Positions 1 through 7,510 of a stretch of DNA of 64,000 nt are shown here, in pieces; position 1 is the first letter of the stretch, and each line of letters opens with the position of its first letter. This DNA is from Oscillospiraceae bacterium. Its GTDB lineage: Bacteria; Bacillota; Clostridia; Oscillospirales; Oscillospiraceae. The translations under genes were made by a program, and so were the position numbers. Below the pieces are notes generated by a model. It ran no database searches, was not told the DNA's origin, and was given only the letters and a program-made list of their open reading frames with translations. Location: NCBI GenBank assembly GCA_016293865.1, contig JAEDDG010000001.1:62001-126000 (forward strand). The letters are read 5' to 3'.

Positions 1-15
1 AAGCTTGCTCCGACG

Positions 16-38
16 TGGCAGAGGATGAGGGATTCGAA
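16..38 (-). other. tRNA 3'-end-like sequence, possible attachment-site remnant
   Basis: Read on the minus strand this is a T-loop, the 3' half of a T-stem, a 7-nt acceptor strand, discriminator G and CCA. It matches the 3' end of the intact tRNA-Ser at 4138-4230 at 20 of 23 positions; all three differences are in the acceptor strand. The 5' side of the T-stem does not pair and no tRNA body lies to the right, so it is not a complete gene. A 3'-end fragment of this kind is what an element integrated into a tRNA gene leaves at its far end. That reading is inference, and it could be the end of a different tRNA. Confidence 0.4.
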
Positions 39-224
39 TTCCGGTATCTCTGTCCATTAGTTGCCAAAACACCGCATTTGGTATCATTAAGTTCGGATAT
101 TTTTCTATAGTTGTTCATTAATTACCATAAAAATCATATGGTATCATCGGCATAAGGGAAAAAATAAGGGAAAATCCCACAATCCCTCATCCCCTCTTGC
201 CACCCCAAACAGCAGGTGCTTCAG

Positions 225-298
225 AAATTCGCCGAAATTTTCGGCGAATTTTTCTTTGTTCGTGTGTCTGGGAATTAGCCGAATTATTCGGCGAATTT
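225..298. repeat. Twin hairpins sharing one arm sequence
   Basis: Positions 225-251 form a perfect 13-bp inverted repeat around one base, with arm core TTCGCCGAA. Positions 273-298 form a second hairpin built on the same arm sequence with one mismatch. The repeated use of one arm suggests a mobile-element end, a protein-binding array or a terminator pair. No function can be assigned. Confidence 0.6.
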
Positions 299-355
299 CT
301 ATGACAAGATTATACCACAGCGCAACCAAACGAGCAAGCTGCCATCCATCATAAA

Positions 356-595
356 ATGTAACGCTTTTATACCCCGTTTTTGAGGTTTGACATGAAATCG
401 TATTACCATTTCAAAAGTCGGAGAAAAAAGCATTGCGGCACAAGCACTTTTTTAGCTAAATGCGTTACATCCATGTCTCTATGTCACGCTTTTGAAAGAA
501 AAACCTGTTGCGGTGCAACCACTTTTTTTGAAAACCTCGACTTCAGAATGCAATGACCTTACCCTTTCGAAAATCCGGCATTAAAAGCGTGACAT
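356..595. repeat. Two 115-bp modules with 13-bp terminal inverted repeats
   Basis: The motif ATGT[A/C]ACGC[T/A]TTT occurs four times: 356-368 (+), 458-470 (-), 481-493 (+) and 583-595 (-). The copies form two inverted pairs, each with exactly 102 bp between start positions, giving modules 356-470 and 481-595 separated by 10 bp. A 21-nt internal block (433-453 and 508-528) recurs with 18 of 21 matches. The layout resembles two miniature inverted-repeat elements side by side. No transposase is in the window. Confidence 0.55.
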
Positions 596-639
596 TTTCA
601 TCACTCATTTCATCGCTCACAGATGAGGGGTGAAATGCA

Positions 640-792
640 ATTTAGCGATTCGAAGGATCGCGCAGCCACAGAAATTTATCTGTGTTACCGGGGTTTGGGA
701 GCCAGCCAACAAGCACGAAACCACCCATTCTCGCCGAGACGGAAATGAGTGGTTTTCGCCTTTTGTACCCACAAAGGCATTGCTTGCCAGTT
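640..792 (-). repeat. Left copy of an inverted repeat flanking the protease-pseudokinase gene
   Basis: Read on the minus strand from 792, this begins with a 17-nt block (GCAAGCAATGCCTTTGT) identical to the start of the right copy near 3430. It continues with a GC-clamped hairpin, then TGCTTGTTG, a GGCTCCC block and GGCTGCGCGAT, in the same order and similar spacing as the right copy. The two copies are in inverted orientation and bracket the gene at 802-3321; this one begins about 10 bp beyond its stop codon. Confidence 0.55.
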
Positions 793-801
793 ACTTATTG
801 C

Positions 802-3321
802 TTATCTGTAGAGAGTGTAAGTTGTTCCATTTTTGTAGCAGTACACTTCCATGCTATCCGGAGTGAGCAGAGTGAACATATATTGCGGCTTATCCTCATA
901 CGAATCATTACTTACGCTATAGATTCCGTCTTCTATTATGAACGATCCGCCGTACCAAGGAAGATTATAAGAACTCCAGAAGCTGTATTCGTCATCATCT
1001 GACAATTCCATTTTGAAATAATAACTTCCGTTACTCGTTCTCCAGTTGCCTAACAAGAAATAACATGCGATATCCGTATCTGACACCAGCAACTCTGCGG
1101 CATCTTCAAAATAGAAAATATCTACAAGTTTTTCTGCCGTGCCTTCGGGATCCGTCCATGCGGAGTAACCCCGCGCATCGATTAATGTAATGTATTTCTT
1201 GCTATCTGCATAAGAAGAAATGCATTCGAACAGTTCTTTGGCCTCAGAAAAGCTTTCTGCATAATACAATGTTTGTCCCTCAAGATACATCCATTCCGAA
1301 AGAGCATCAAGACAGTCTTCTACATCTGCATAGTCGCGAATAGAGGCAAACTTCCTATATGCATCCGTATAAAACTCTTTCTCTACTAAATCGAAAGCCC
1401 ACAAATACTGCGTTTCGTTTTCCATTTCTTCTGCGCCATCATAACCAGCTTTGGATAACTGAGAAAAAATCTTACTTGCAGCTTTGAAATCGCCTTTCTC
1501 CTGTAATAAATACACTCCGTTTCTGTATTGAATTTCAAGCAATTTCTCTGCAGAATCCTTGTAATTCATTTTGCTCAATGCTGTCATAATACTGATTGCA
1601 TTATCAAAATCGTTTGCATCAGCATATTGCACAGCATGACGATAGTTCGATTCCTTTGCCATTTCATCTGCATTGAGATATCCAGACAGTTTTTCAAACG
1701 CAGCATTGGCTTCCCCATATTTTCTTTCGGCCATGAGCTGACCAGCATCGACATATGCTACCAACTTAGCATCATGCAGTTTTGTAATCGGAGCTGCAAA
1801 TAGCAAGCCATTCGCAGTTGTGAAATCTCCGCTTTTAGCGTTGGTTTTCGCTCCAATATAGCAACCCAAATATGTACCCAACAGGGCGACTACAAGAATG
1901 GCAGCTACAACAATCGCAAAAGTTTTAGTAGATACTTTTGCCTTCTTTGGCGGAATTGTTTCCGGGGAACTCCGGTTCACGGCAGTTACCGTATTCACGA
2001 ACGGCCGCGTATTGTACGGAGAGAGTTTGATGATGACATCCTGCATGGAGGCAAAGCGATTTGCTGAATCCAAAGCTGTACCTATTTTTATTACTTCCGT
2101 AAACGTACTATCAAACTGTTCCACACTGTTATCTTCGGATTCAGCCTCTGTGCGAGAAAGGGAGTTTGCAGGTTGCTTACCGGAAGCAACATAGGAAAGT
2201 ACTGCACAGAAAGAATAAATGTCCGAGAGGTTACCGGAAGAGGTTCCTCTATAAATTTCTGGTGCTGCATATCCGCTAGCATACCGATCAGATTCAGAGG
2301 ATGTTGCATCAGCAAGGATCGCTCCGTTCGTACCAACAGAAATGGTATTAGGAGATACCTGCAAATGGGTACGGCCATTATTGTGAAAATCTCTCAACTG
2401 CAATGCAACAGGTAGTAACATCGCAACCGCATCATTCATTCCGATTCCTTCGGGGTGTGCCTCCATATATTCACGAAGCGAAATATTTTTAGCTTCAACT
2501 TTTACCGGGGTTTTCATCTTTCTCTTCCTCATCGTCAAAATTAAGACAACCGTGATAACTATGGCGATACCACATACTGTAATAAGAACAATCCAGGGGA
2601 AGCCGCTTCCTTTGCTCGGGGCGAGGATGGAGTGATCACCCATAAAAGACTTCAGTTCACTCACATCTATTGCACCGAAAATACCTTGCGAATCGTTGAT
2701 GCCATAGGTGTTTATACCAACCACTTCGCCGCTAGTATTGAACAGCGGGCCGCCGGAATTGCCGGAATTAATAGCAGCGTTGATCTGTAAAATCTTTGTA
2801 GGTGTACCATAACTGGAAACGGTTGCTTCTCTTACGGCACTAACGATGCCATCGGTAATTGTTGCATCTGCGCTTGTGTGCGCTTCCTTATCAGACAGAT
2901 AATCCGCTGCCCCCGGGAAACCCACTGCATAAACAGCTTCACCTTGCTTTGCTCCTCTTTCCGAAAAAGCCAGAGGCTTTAAGGATACCGGATAGGCAAG
3001 CTTCAGAATGCACATATCCTTCTGATTGGTATATGCCAAAATTGTGGCACTAACAGTTTCCTCTTCACCAAGCCAAACTGAAATGCTGTAAGGCTTACCT
3101 TCTACAACATGGTAGTTCGTTGCAATTAATGTTTCTTCTTTGTCGCTCTTAATGACGAAGCCGGAGCCGGTTGCATAGCCATCCGCATATTCGGCCAGTA
3201 CTCTAACAACAGATTCTGTTGCCTTCATCACAGACTCTGGAACAGACGAAACTGCGTATACAGATATTGTCATTGATACAATCAGCAGGATGCATAATAA
3301 AATACTGCATATTCTTTTCAT
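802..3321 (-). CDS. Membrane-anchored trypsin-like protease, kinase C-lobe remnant and TPR-like fusion
   Basis: This 839-residue protein has, in order: a signal peptide or membrane segment (about 5-23); an HtrA-like S1C protease domain (25-230) with H71, D102 and S189 in GNSGG; a membrane segment (242-265); a kinase-like region (about 285-435); a membrane segment (467-489); and TPR-like helical repeats (about 520-745) with a C-terminal beta-rich tail. The kinase-like part has no glycine-rich loop or VAIK lysine. Its HRD-like motif is HLQVSPNT (319-326), so catalytic Asp is Gln321 and metal-binding Asn is Thr326; GYAAPE and SDIYSF are retained. That predicts a pseudokinase C-lobe facing the cytoplasm, with protease and repeats outside. 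I start at the ATG at 3321, preceded by GGAGGG with good spacing, rather than the upstream GTG that overlaps that site. It stands alone, is AT-rich and is bracketed by inverted repeats. The substrate is unknown. Confidence 0.85.
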   Translation of the reverse strand: MKRICSILLCILLIVSMTISVYAVSSVPESVMKATESVVRVLAEYADGYATGSGFVIKSDKEETLIATNYHVVEGKPYSISVWLGEEETVSATILAYTNQKDMCILKLAYPVSLKPLAFSERGAKQGEAVYAVGFPGAADYLSDKEAHTSADATITDGIVSAVREATVSSYGTPTKILQINAAINSGNSGGPLFNTSGEVVGINTYGINDSQGIFGAIDVSELKSFMGDHSILAPSKGSGFPWIVLITVCGIAIVITVVLILTMRKRKMKTPVKVEAKNISLREYMEAHPEGIGMNDAVAMLLPVALQLRDFHNNGRTHLQVSPNTISVGTNGAILADATSSESDRYASGYAAPEIYRGTSSGNLSDIYSFCAVLSYVASGKQPANSLSRTEAESEDNSVEQFDSTFTEVIKIGTALDSANRFASMQDVIIKLSPYNTRPFVNTVTAVNRSSPETIPPKKAKVSTKTFAIVVAAILVVALLGTYLGCYIGAKTNAKSGDFTTANGLLFAAPITKLHDAKLVAYVDAGQLMAERKYGEANAAFEKLSGYLNADEMAKESNYRHAVQYADANDFDNAISIMTALSKMNYKDSAEKLLEIQYRNGVYLLQEKGDFKAASKIFSQLSKAGYDGAEEMENETQYLWAFDLVEKEFYTDAYRKFASIRDYADVEDCLDALSEWMYLEGQTLYYAESFSEAKELFECISSYADSKKYITLIDARGYSAWTDPEGTAEKLVDIFYFEDAAELLVSDTDIACYFLLGNWRTSNGSYYFKMELSDDDEYSFWSSYNLPWYGGSFIIEDGIYSVSNDSYEDKPQYMFTLLTPDSMEVYCYKNGTTYTLYR

Positions 3322-3427
3322 TGCAAACACCCTCCGTACTTTTGTTTAGTTTTATTTTAGTTTCAAATACAGATTCCTTCAATGCATCGGTGGAAGTTTT
3401 TATAATATTGAGTCGAATTTTGTAACG

Positions 3428-3620
3428 GTGCAAGCAATGCCTTTGTTCCCACAAACACGAAAAATCACCCGTACCGCTGATGCGGATCGGGTGTGTTTTT
3501 TCTGCTTGTTGAGGCTCCCGCCCCAAGCCCTGGCGAACAAAAATGTTCTGGGTAACGATGCCCCTGGCATCGGCTGCGCGATTGAAAATCGCTTGGTGAA
3601 CAGGTGTGTTCACAAAAAGT
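3428..3620 (+). repeat. Right copy of the inverted flanking repeat
   Basis: This copy shares GCAAGCAATGCCTTTGT, an internal hairpin (about 3460-3505), TGCTTGTTG, a GGCTCCC block and GGCTGCGCGAT with the left copy at 640-792, in opposite orientation. It lies upstream of the protease-pseudokinase gene and may contain its promoter. From memory, repeats with a related translated sequence occur widely in gut Ruminococcaceae, which would make it a dispersed family; a genome-wide search would be needed to confirm that. Confidence 0.55.
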
Positions 3621-4002
3621 TTACAACAAAAATCGAAAGAGTCGAGATAACACGACAGTTAATTTTGAACGCTTGACATGGGATATTTCGATCGATAGAA
3701 TCGGATGTTCTTCATCCGTCTCTTGGCGTAATATCTCCATGATCTTCAGGAGATTTATTTTTTGATAGTTTTCCTGTGGCATGGCTTGCCTCTATCTAGT
3801 TATAGTTATACATTATAAATTATAACATGCCCTTTTTTGGTTTTCAATAATTAACCATGACAATTTTGCGAAAGGTTGCTTGGCTCGTCATTGTATCATG
3901 TCGTCCTTTGGTTCAAATCCACCCTCCGCTAAATTTTTCCGACTACTTTGCTCAGTTAATTTGAAGTAAAAGGTGCGCAGAATTTTTGGTCCGAAAACGC
4001 AA

Positions 4003-4049
4003 AAAACCGGCCTCAGTCTGGCTATGATTGCCATTCCGAAGCCGGTTTT
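4003..4049. terminator. Possible bidirectional terminator hairpin
   Basis: The arms AAAACCGGC (4003-4011) and GCCGGTTTT (4041-4049) flank a 29-nt loop, with an A-run before and a T-run after, so it could act on either strand. No gene clearly ends into it. Confidence 0.45.
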
Positions 4050-4094
4050 CTCTGGTTTTACAGTATTTTGGGCTGTTTTTGCCCTAAAAGCAAG

Positions 4095-4132
4095 AAAATT
4101 GCCTGATTTATCTGGTAGACAAATCAGGCAAT
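4095..4132 (-). terminator. Terminator of tRNA-Ser
   Basis: A perfect 12-bp stem (4098-4109 with 4121-4132) followed on the minus strand by a T-tract (4095-4098), starting 6 nt past the encoded CCA of the tRNA. Confidence 0.8.
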
Positions 4133-4137
4133 CTATT

Positions 4138-4230
4138 TGGCGGAGAAGGAGGGATTCGAACCCTCGAGACCCTTTTGGGGTCTACACGATTTCCAATCGT
4201 GCGCGCTCGACCGGGCTACGCGACTTCTCC
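4138..4230 (-). tRNA. tRNA-Ser (GGA anticodon)
   Basis: The acceptor stem GGAGAAG/CTTCTCC pairs fully, with discriminator G and an encoded CCA (4138-4140). The anticodon loop TTGGAAA sits on a 5-bp CACGA/TCGTG stem, giving anticodon GGA for UCC/UCU codons. A long variable arm (GACCCC, loop, GGGGTC) is diagnostic of a class II serine tRNA. The T-arm GAGGG-TTCGAAT-CCCTC is intact. It marks the border between the AT-rich left end and the GC-rich chromosome. Confidence 0.95.
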
Positions 4231-4349
4231 ACACCGGTCCAGAATCTCTGGCACATATTCAAGCTTTGTTATTATAATCAATTCACAGCGTAAAGTCAAG
4301 CCCTTTTTCAAAACCTTCCGGCACAAATCCGCGCAGGGAATACCGCACC

Positions 4350-4393
4350 GAAAACAAAACAGGAGACACAGCCTTTACCGGCCGTATCTCCTG
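4350..4393 (-). terminator. Terminator of metG
   Basis: The stem CAGGAGA/TCTCCTG (4360-4366 with 4387-4393), with an interrupted T-tract on the minus strand, lies 14 nt past the metG stop. Confidence 0.7.
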
Positions 4394-4406
4394 TCATTTC
4401 ATTCAT

Positions 4407-6344
4407 TCAGCAGAGAATGGAACCGGCCGGAATCGCATCGTCCAGCATCAGCAAATGGCAGCGATCCTTTGCCTCGGCGGAAATCAGCATGCCGTTTGAC
4501 TCCAGGCCCATCATCTTTCTGGGCGCCAGATTCACCACCGCCGCCACAGTCTTGCCCACAAGCTCCTCCGGCTTATAGAATTCCGCAATACCGGAAAGGA
4601 TCTGCCGCGGCTGGGCGCTTCCGTCATCCAGCTTGAAGCGCAGCAGCTTCTTGGACTTTTTCACATTCTCGCATTCAAGGATTTTGCATACGCGCATTTC
4701 AACCTTGTCAAATTCGTCAAAGGCAATCTGCGGCTTGACCGGAACCTCTTCCTTCGGCTCCTCCTGAACGGTCGTCAGCTCATTAAGTGCGGCAAGCTCC
4801 TTCTCCACATCAATCCGCGGGAAAACAGCTTCGCCCTTCTTCACTGCAGCCTCAGCGGGCATGCTTCCGAAAACCGCCGCGCTGTCCCAGGTCGTCAGCT
4901 CTGCGCCGGCGCCGATCTGCGCAAAGATTTTCTCGCAGGAATCGGGAATGATGGGCTTGAGCAGAATGGTGCAGATACGGATGGTCTCCAACAGATTGTA
5001 CATCACGCTTGCCAGCCGGGGCCGATTTGCCTCATCCTTGGCCAGCATCCATGGCATCGTCTCATCAATGTATTTATTGGCTCTGCCCAGAACCTTGAAC
5101 ACCTCGACAATGGCGTTCTGGAACGCAAACTTGTCCATCTGCTGCTGATAAATGCCGCGCAGCGCACCGGCCATGGCAATCAACTCGTCGTCCATCGGAT
5201 CCGCCGCCCGCGCCGCAGGCAGAACGCCGCCGAAGTACTTTTCAATCATGGCCACCGTGCGGGAAACAAGGTTGCCCAGAGAATTGGCCAGGTCGATGTT
5301 GATCCGGCTGATCAGCAGCTCGTTTGTGAAATTGCCGTCCGAGCCGAAGGGGAATTCACGCAGCAGGAAAAACCGCAGCGTATCCACGCCGTAGCGCTCC
5401 GCAAGAATATACGGATCCACCACATTGCCGCGGGACTTGCTCATCTTCTCGCCGTTGAAATTCAGCCAGCCGTGGCCGTAGATTTTCTTCGGCATGGGCA
5501 GCTCCATGCTCATCAGCATGGCCGGCCAGATGATGGAGTGGAAGCGGACGATTTCCTTGCCGACGAAATGCACGTCAGCCGGCCAGTACTTCTCGAAATC
5601 GTCGTACTTTTCATTCATGTAGCCCAGGGCGGTAATATAGTTGGAGAGCGCATCGATCCAGACATAGACCACATGGCCGGGATCAAAATCAACAGGAACG
5701 CCCCACGTGAAGCTGGTCCGGCTGACACAGAGATCCTCCAGGCCGGGCTTGATGAAGTTGTTGATCATCTCGTTTACGCGGGAAGCCGGCTCCAGAAAAC
5801 CGGGCGTCTCCAGCAGCGCCTGAACCCGGTCGGCATATTTGGAAAGGCGGAAGAAATAAGCCTCCTCCTCCGCATCCACGACTTCGCGGCCGCAGTCAGG
5901 GCACTTGCCGTCCACCAGCTGGGTTTCCGTCCAGAAGCTCTCGCAGGGCGTGCAGTATTTGCCTTTGTACTTTCCCTTGTAGATGTCGCCCTTCTCATAC
6001 ATCTTTTTGAAGATTTTCTGAATGGCTTCCACATGATAATCATCCGTCGTACGGATGAACCGGTCGTTTGAAATATTCATGAGCTTCCAGAGATCACGGA
6101 TACCGCGGGGGCCGTCAACAATGTTGTCCACAAACTGCTGCGGCGTTACGCCCGCCTCGCGGGCCTTCTGCTCAATTTTCTGTCCATGCTCGTCGGTACC
6201 GGTGAGAAACATAACATCATACCCGCGCATACGCATGTAGCGCGCCATGGCATCCGTGGCCACCGTGCAGTAGGTGTGGCCGATATGGAGTTTGGCCGAC
6301 GGATAATAGATCGGCGTGGTGATGTAAAATTTCCCGTTACTCAT
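4407..6344 (-). CDS. metG: Methionyl-tRNA synthetase
   Basis: A cytoplasmic class I synthetase that charges tRNA-Met for initiation and elongation. The Rossmann fold carries HIGH at residues 20-23 and KMSKS near residue 300. Zinc-knuckle cysteines are C131, C134, C148 and C151. Residues about 545-645 form the C-terminal tRNA-binding OB domain that dimerises MetRS in many bacteria, giving a full-length 645-residue enzyme. An AGGAGG site lies 6 nt upstream of the ATG. The leader is short and shows no T-box-like fold. It is a single-gene unit with its own promoter and terminator. Confidence 0.97.
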   Translation of the reverse strand: MSNGKFYITTPIYYPSAKLHIGHTYCTVATDAMARYMRMRGYDVMFLTGTDEHGQKIEQKAREAGVTPQQFVDNIVDGPRGIRDLWKLMNISNDRFIRTTDDYHVEAIQKIFKKMYEKGDIYKGKYKGKYCTPCESFWTETQLVDGKCPDCGREVVDAEEEAYFFRLSKYADRVQALLETPGFLEPASRVNEMINNFIKPGLEDLCVSRTSFTWGVPVDFDPGHVVYVWIDALSNYITALGYMNEKYDDFEKYWPADVHFVGKEIVRFHSIIWPAMLMSMELPMPKKIYGHGWLNFNGEKMSKSRGNVVDPYILAERYGVDTLRFFLLREFPFGSDGNFTNELLISRINIDLANSLGNLVSRTVAMIEKYFGGVLPAARAADPMDDELIAMAGALRGIYQQQMDKFAFQNAIVEVFKVLGRANKYIDETMPWMLAKDEANRPRLASVMYNLLETIRICTILLKPIIPDSCEKIFAQIGAGAELTTWDSAAVFGSMPAEAAVKKGEAVFPRIDVEKELAALNELTTVQEEPKEEVPVKPQIAFDEFDKVEMRVCKILECENVKKSKKLLRFKLDDGSAQPRQILSGIAEFYKPEELVGKTVAAVVNLAPRKMMGLESNGMLISAEAKDRCHLLMLDDAIPAGSILC

Positions 6345-6393
6345 GTTTTGCCTCCTAAAAACTCGTAAGCTCGCGCAAATTTTGCGCTTTTTT

Positions 6394-6423
6394 ATTGTAT
6401 CACAGCGGTACTGAAAATTGCAA
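6394..6423 (-). promoter_or_regulatory. Sigma-A type promoter of metG
   Basis: Minus-strand TTGCAA (6418-6423), an 18-nt spacer and TACAAT (6394-6399), about 50 nt upstream of the metG start. Confidence 0.6.
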
Positions 6424-6617
6424 GTACAGCGCAGTATTCCGGAAATTTTGTTTTCGACAAAAGTAGTGCGCTTTCGTCAAAGTCTCCTATTTACATTTGG
6501 CGCGGCCGATGGTAGGATAAAAGCACAGCTTATCCAATGGCATGAGGATGGTAAGCTCATATCTTTATCCCACAACCCTTTTTTGGCGGACGGCTTTTGC
6601 TGTCCGCCCCTTTTTTT
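6424..6617 (+). ncRNA. Candidate small RNA ending in an intrinsic terminator
   Basis: This gene-free stretch ends in a strong plus-strand terminator (stem 6585-6591 with 6602-6608, then seven T). Upstream are short hairpins, such as GGATAA/TTATCC around 6515-6536 and GACAAAAG/CTTTCGTC around 6460-6482. No plus-strand gene precedes the terminator, because metG reads away. A structured small RNA would explain a terminator here, but I could not match it to a named family, and no promoter is convincing. Confidence 0.35.
6585..6617 (+). terminator. Plus-strand intrinsic terminator without an upstream gene
   Basis: GGCGGAC/GTCCGCC stem (6585-6591 with 6602-6608), then a T-tract (6611-6617). Confidence 0.75.
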
Positions 6618-6622
6618 GCAGC

Positions 6623-6648
6623 AAAAATGGCGTCCGTAAACGGACGCC
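6623..6648 (-). terminator. Terminator of the yab/divIC operon
   Basis: A perfect 8-bp stem (6629-6636 with 6641-6648) with a TAAA loop, followed on the minus strand by five T (6623-6627), 37 nt past the stop of the S1-domain gene. Confidence 0.8.
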
Positions 6649-6684
6649 ACCACATCACACAGCGGAATTGAATCTGCAGGTCGG

Positions 6685-7116
6685 TTATCCCCTGCCGCCG
6701 CCGCGGCGGCGGGACGAGCGCTTATCGGCATAAAGGCCGGAGATCTTGCTGTCTGAATCAGCCATAAACTGCTTGAGCTTGTCTTCAAAAGACGCGTCGG
6801 CCGGGACGCGCTCCTTCGGCTGGTACGGCCGGGGCGCACTGCTCTGCGGGCGCTGCTGGGGCTTGGGCTGAGGCTTCGGCATATCTGCCGCCTTTTTGAT
6901 AGACAGATTGATGCGGCCGTTTTCATCCACGCCGATGATTTTGACCTTGACTTCCTGCCCGTCGGTCAGAAAATCATGTACGTCGCTGACGTAGGAATTG
7001 GCAATTTCAGAGATATGTACCAGGCCAGACTTGCCCGGTGCCAACTGCACAAACGCGCCGAACTTGGTAATTCCGGTAACCTTCCCGGTCAGAATATCGC
7101 CCACTGCAAAATTCAT
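6685..7116 (-). CDS. yabR: S1 RNA-binding domain protein (YabR/GSP13-like)
   Basis: A 143-residue cytoplasmic protein with one S1 OB-fold domain at about 2-75 (GDILTGKVTGITKFGAFVQL, then VHISEI). A Pro/Gln-rich linker and a basic RRRGGG tail follow. Family members such as Bacillus YabR and GSP13 associate with RNA or ribosomes; their precise role is not settled. Its position directly downstream of divIC matches the order yabP-yabQ-divIC-yabR in Bacillus, which supports the symbol. It is the last gene of the operon. Confidence 0.85.
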   Translation of the reverse strand: MNFAVGDILTGKVTGITKFGAFVQLAPGKSGLVHISEIANSYVSDVHDFLTDGQEVKVKIIGVDENGRINLSIKKAADMPKPQPKPQQRPQSSAPRPYQPKERVPADASFEDKLKQFMADSDSKISGLYADKRSSRRRGGGRG

Positions 7117-7198
7117 ATATTTTTTCCAGACTCCTCGTTTGTATATTATAGTTCCGGTATGACGGACTTGATTCCTGGCTGATCCGGCATGACGGGGC

Positions 7199-7510
7199 TC
7201 AGTTCACGTAATACACCTTTTCATCGGGGTAGACCAAATTCAGCTCGTCGCGCGCAACATCTTCTATAACATCCTGCTTGCCGCTGTTTTTCACGGCATA
7301 ATCCAGCTCAGCATTTTCGGCTTCCTGCTGCGCAATCTGCTCGCGCAGGGCCTGCTGCTCTTCTCTGGCCGCCGCAATCTTCGTGCGCAGCGTGGTCAGA
7401 GAGACAACAGCGTAAACCACCAGAAATGCAATAATAATCTTAGTAAATATACCTGCTTTTCGGAACTTCAACAGTATTTCCTCTCTCTCCGCGGGCATGA
7501 GAAGCTTCAT
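7199..7510 (-). CDS. divIC: Septum formation initiator, DivIC/FtsB-like
   Basis: A small bitopic division protein of 103 residues: a short cytoplasmic N-terminus, one membrane segment (about 22-42), an extracellular coiled coil (45-75) rich in Glu and Gln, and the conserved short C-terminal domain (VARDELNLVYPDEKVYYV). The family forms a complex with FtsL and DivIB at the septum. It overlaps the end of yabQ by 71 nt in another frame, and the upstream purine-rich site (GGCGGG) is weak, so translation may depend on yabQ. Its neighbours match the Bacillus yab cluster. Confidence 0.88.
   Translation of the reverse strand: MKLLMPAEREEILLKFRKAGIFTKIIIAFLVVYAVVSLTTLRTKIAAAREEQQALREQIAQQEAENAELDYAVKNSGKQDVIEDVARDELNLVYPDEKVYYVN

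Larger units (their letters stand above)
1..801. other. AT-rich intergenic region with inverted repeats, no gene
   Basis: No convincing gene is visible. The short minus-strand open frame at 144-329 runs through two palindromes and has no clear ribosome binding site. The stretch holds the tRNA-like fragment at 16-38, two 9-bp TGGTATCAT direct repeats (79-87 and 139-147), twin hairpins (225-298), a pair of 115-bp repeat modules (356-595) and one copy of the repeat that flanks the protease gene (about 640-792). It contrasts with the GC-rich chromosome to the right of 4.2 kb. Confidence 0.6.
3322..4137. other. Intergenic region between the protease gene and tRNA-Ser
   Basis: No supported gene. 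It contains the right flanking repeat (about 3428-3620), a 22-nt stretch at 3910-3931 that resembles a tRNA T-loop and acceptor end on the plus strand, a hairpin at 4003-4049, and the tRNA-Ser terminator at 4095-4132. The plus-strand open frame at 3428-3676 lies inside the repeat and looks like a by-product of it. Confidence 0.55.

Noticed and set aside
144..329. Short minus-strand open frame
   Set aside because: It runs through two palindromes, has no ribosome binding site and no family resemblance.
3428..3676. Plus-strand open frame upstream of the protease gene
   Set aside because: It lies within the flanking repeat and its translation follows the repeat, not a protein pattern.
6345..6423. 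T-box riboswitch upstream of metG
   Set aside because: The leader between promoter and start is too short and shows no specifier or antiterminator structure.
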